Source: Aulosira sp. FACHB-615
GTDB taxonomy: Bacteria > Cyanobacteriota > Cyanobacteriia > Cyanobacteriales > Nostocaceae
NCBI RefSeq assembly: GCF_014698045.1
Contig: NZ_JACJSE010000003.1
Coordinates: 434,001 to 498,000 of the forward strand
Length of the DNA: 64,000 nucleotides
Direction of reading: 5' to 3'
Position 1 is the first letter of the stretch. Every line of letters starts with the position of its first letter. This document shows, in pieces, positions 63,280 through 64,000 of the stretch. The notes beneath the pieces were generated by a model. It saw only the letters and a program-made list of their open reading frames with translations. It did not search any database and was not told where the DNA came from. The translations under genes were made by a program, and so were the position numbers.

Positions 63280-64000
63280 ATGATCAGCATGAAATTCCAA
63301 CTGTTTTTAGGCTCTTTATTTTCTCAGTTTAAATTCCGGCATTGGTGGATGGGTATCCTCTTGTGGATTGTTTTGGTTGCTCCTGCTCAAGCATCAGTGA
63401 TTTTACGAGTGGCGATTGAGAGGGGAGTTAATCAAGTTAAAGTCGGTAGTTCTACGGCTGCCTTGGTAAAGGATAGTACGGGAAAGACTTTAGGACAATT
63501 GCCGGCGATGAGTGCTTATTACGCCCAGTCAGTTCCGGGGGGAGTGGCTTTAGATAAGTGGCAATCTGGTTTATTTTGGATTGAGCCAACTGGTAAAGGA
63601 TTTGTTTATATTGGCGATCGCTGGTATCGTGGAAGAACCTTAGTTGCCCCCACAGAAAAAGGTTTAACGGCAGTTAACTGGGTAGATGCGGAAGAATACC
63701 TCTACAGTGTTCTAGGCGGCGAAATGGATAGCAGCTGGCCCCAGGAAGCTTTGAAAGCCCAAGCGATCGCAGCTCGCACCTACGCTCTCTACGAACGGGA
63801 AAAACAACGCAATAACCCCATCTACGATTTAGGTGATAGTCCCGATCGCTGGCAAATTTACAAAGGAGTCATGAGTGAATCTCCTTCTACTTACGCAGCT
63901 GTTGATGATACGGCGGGACAAGTCCTAACTTATAACAACAAAATTATTCTCTCGGTTTTCCATGCTTGTTCGGGCGGACATACCGAAAATGTGGAAGATG
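63280..64000 (+). CDS. SpoIID/LytB domain protein, 3' end beyond window
   Basis: The frame is open from ATG 63280 (or 63289) to the window edge, about 240 codons so far. The N-terminus has a signal-anchor or signal peptide (WWMGILLWIVLVAPAQA). From about residue 145 the SpoIID signature appears: EEYLYSVLGGEMDSSWPQEA, LKAQAIAARTYALYE and later SVFHACSGGHTENVED, which holds the conserved Ser-x-Gly/Cys region. SpoIID proteins are lytic transglycosylases or amidase enhancers acting on cell-wall glycan; in cyanobacteria they are taken to remodel septal peptidoglycan. The C-terminus is not visible. Confidence 0.9.
   Translation, partial: MISMKFQLFLGSLFSQFKFRHWWMGILLWIVLVAPAQASVILRVAIERGVNQVKVGSSTAALVKDSTGKTLGQLPAMSAYYAQSVPGGVALDKWQSGLFWIEPTGKGFVYIGDRWYRGRTLVAPTEKGLTAVNWVDAEEYLYSVLGGEMDSSWPQEALKAQAIAARTYALYEREKQRNNPIYDLGDSPDRWQIYKGVMSESPSTYAAVDDTAGQVLTYNNKIILSVFHACSGGHTENVED

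Overview
The window reads as chromosomal DNA of a filamentous, probably heterocyst-forming cyanobacterium of the Nostocales. Supporting signs are the many GCGATCGC (HIP1) palindromes, plant-type zeta-carotene desaturase, cytochrome b6f subunit PetN, the two-domain arginine dihydrolase AgrE/ArgZ, an AMIN-domain TonB receptor, a XisH-type gene fragment, and abundant short tandem repeats such as ACTCCCC and TAGTCAA. I cannot name the species.

Layout. 1-8.4 kb: 3' part of a Cu+-type P-ATPase, an FHA protein, a sugar-epimerase-like protein, a TPR gene beside an IscA/HesB gene, and a conserved cyanobacterial protein of 544 aa. 8.4-10.6 kb: a long AT-rich region without genes that ends in a small ribbon-helix-helix gene. 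10.6-16.3 kb: crtQ and a SRPBCC gene (one operon, strong terminator), decayed XisH and IS5-type remnants, a DUF2085 membrane protein, argZ/agrE and a GNAT gene. 16.5-41.2 kb: the main accessory region. FecE-, FecCD- and FecB-like ABC genes and an AMIN/TonB receptor run leftward. Three NRPS genes and an MFS exporter run rightward from a shared 0.7 kb intergenic region. 41.2-50.9 kb: U32 peptidase, Uma2 nuclease, MFS/HEAT protein, infC, alpha/beta hydrolase, BON protein, ilvN. 51-55.5 kb: a possible small RNA, two exported or membrane unknowns, tRNA-Gln(UUG) and an exported unknown. 55.5-64 kb: a four-GAF histidine kinase, petN with a small membrane protein (both too short for ordinary ORF calling), a Wzz/BY-kinase and the start of a SpoIID-like protein.

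The NRPS genes form a colinear line: FAAL-ACP / C-A(Ser)-PCP / C-A-PCP // C-A-PCP // C-A-PCP-reductase. The predicted product is a fatty-acylated tetrapeptide released reductively as an aldehyde or alcohol. An exporter is translationally close-coupled downstream, and a complete outer-to-inner membrane metal-chelate uptake set is divergent from it. The simplest reading is a lipopeptide metallophore made, exported and re-imported by one locus. This is inference, because no classical hydroxamate or catechol gene lies in the window.

The most striking sequence-level observation is a 146-bp element present twice, in opposite orientation and differing at one base, inside the first NRPS gene. Each copy sits in a CTAG-type 4-bp target and adds exactly 50 codons without breaking the frame. 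One copy is in a condensation domain, the other in an adenylation domain whose uninterrupted paralogue lies in the next gene. Other mobile repeats include a MITE-like family with AGGACTTAYGCA ends and a family of about 40-bp palindromes, one copy of which is nested in a MITE-like element and one of which is translated.
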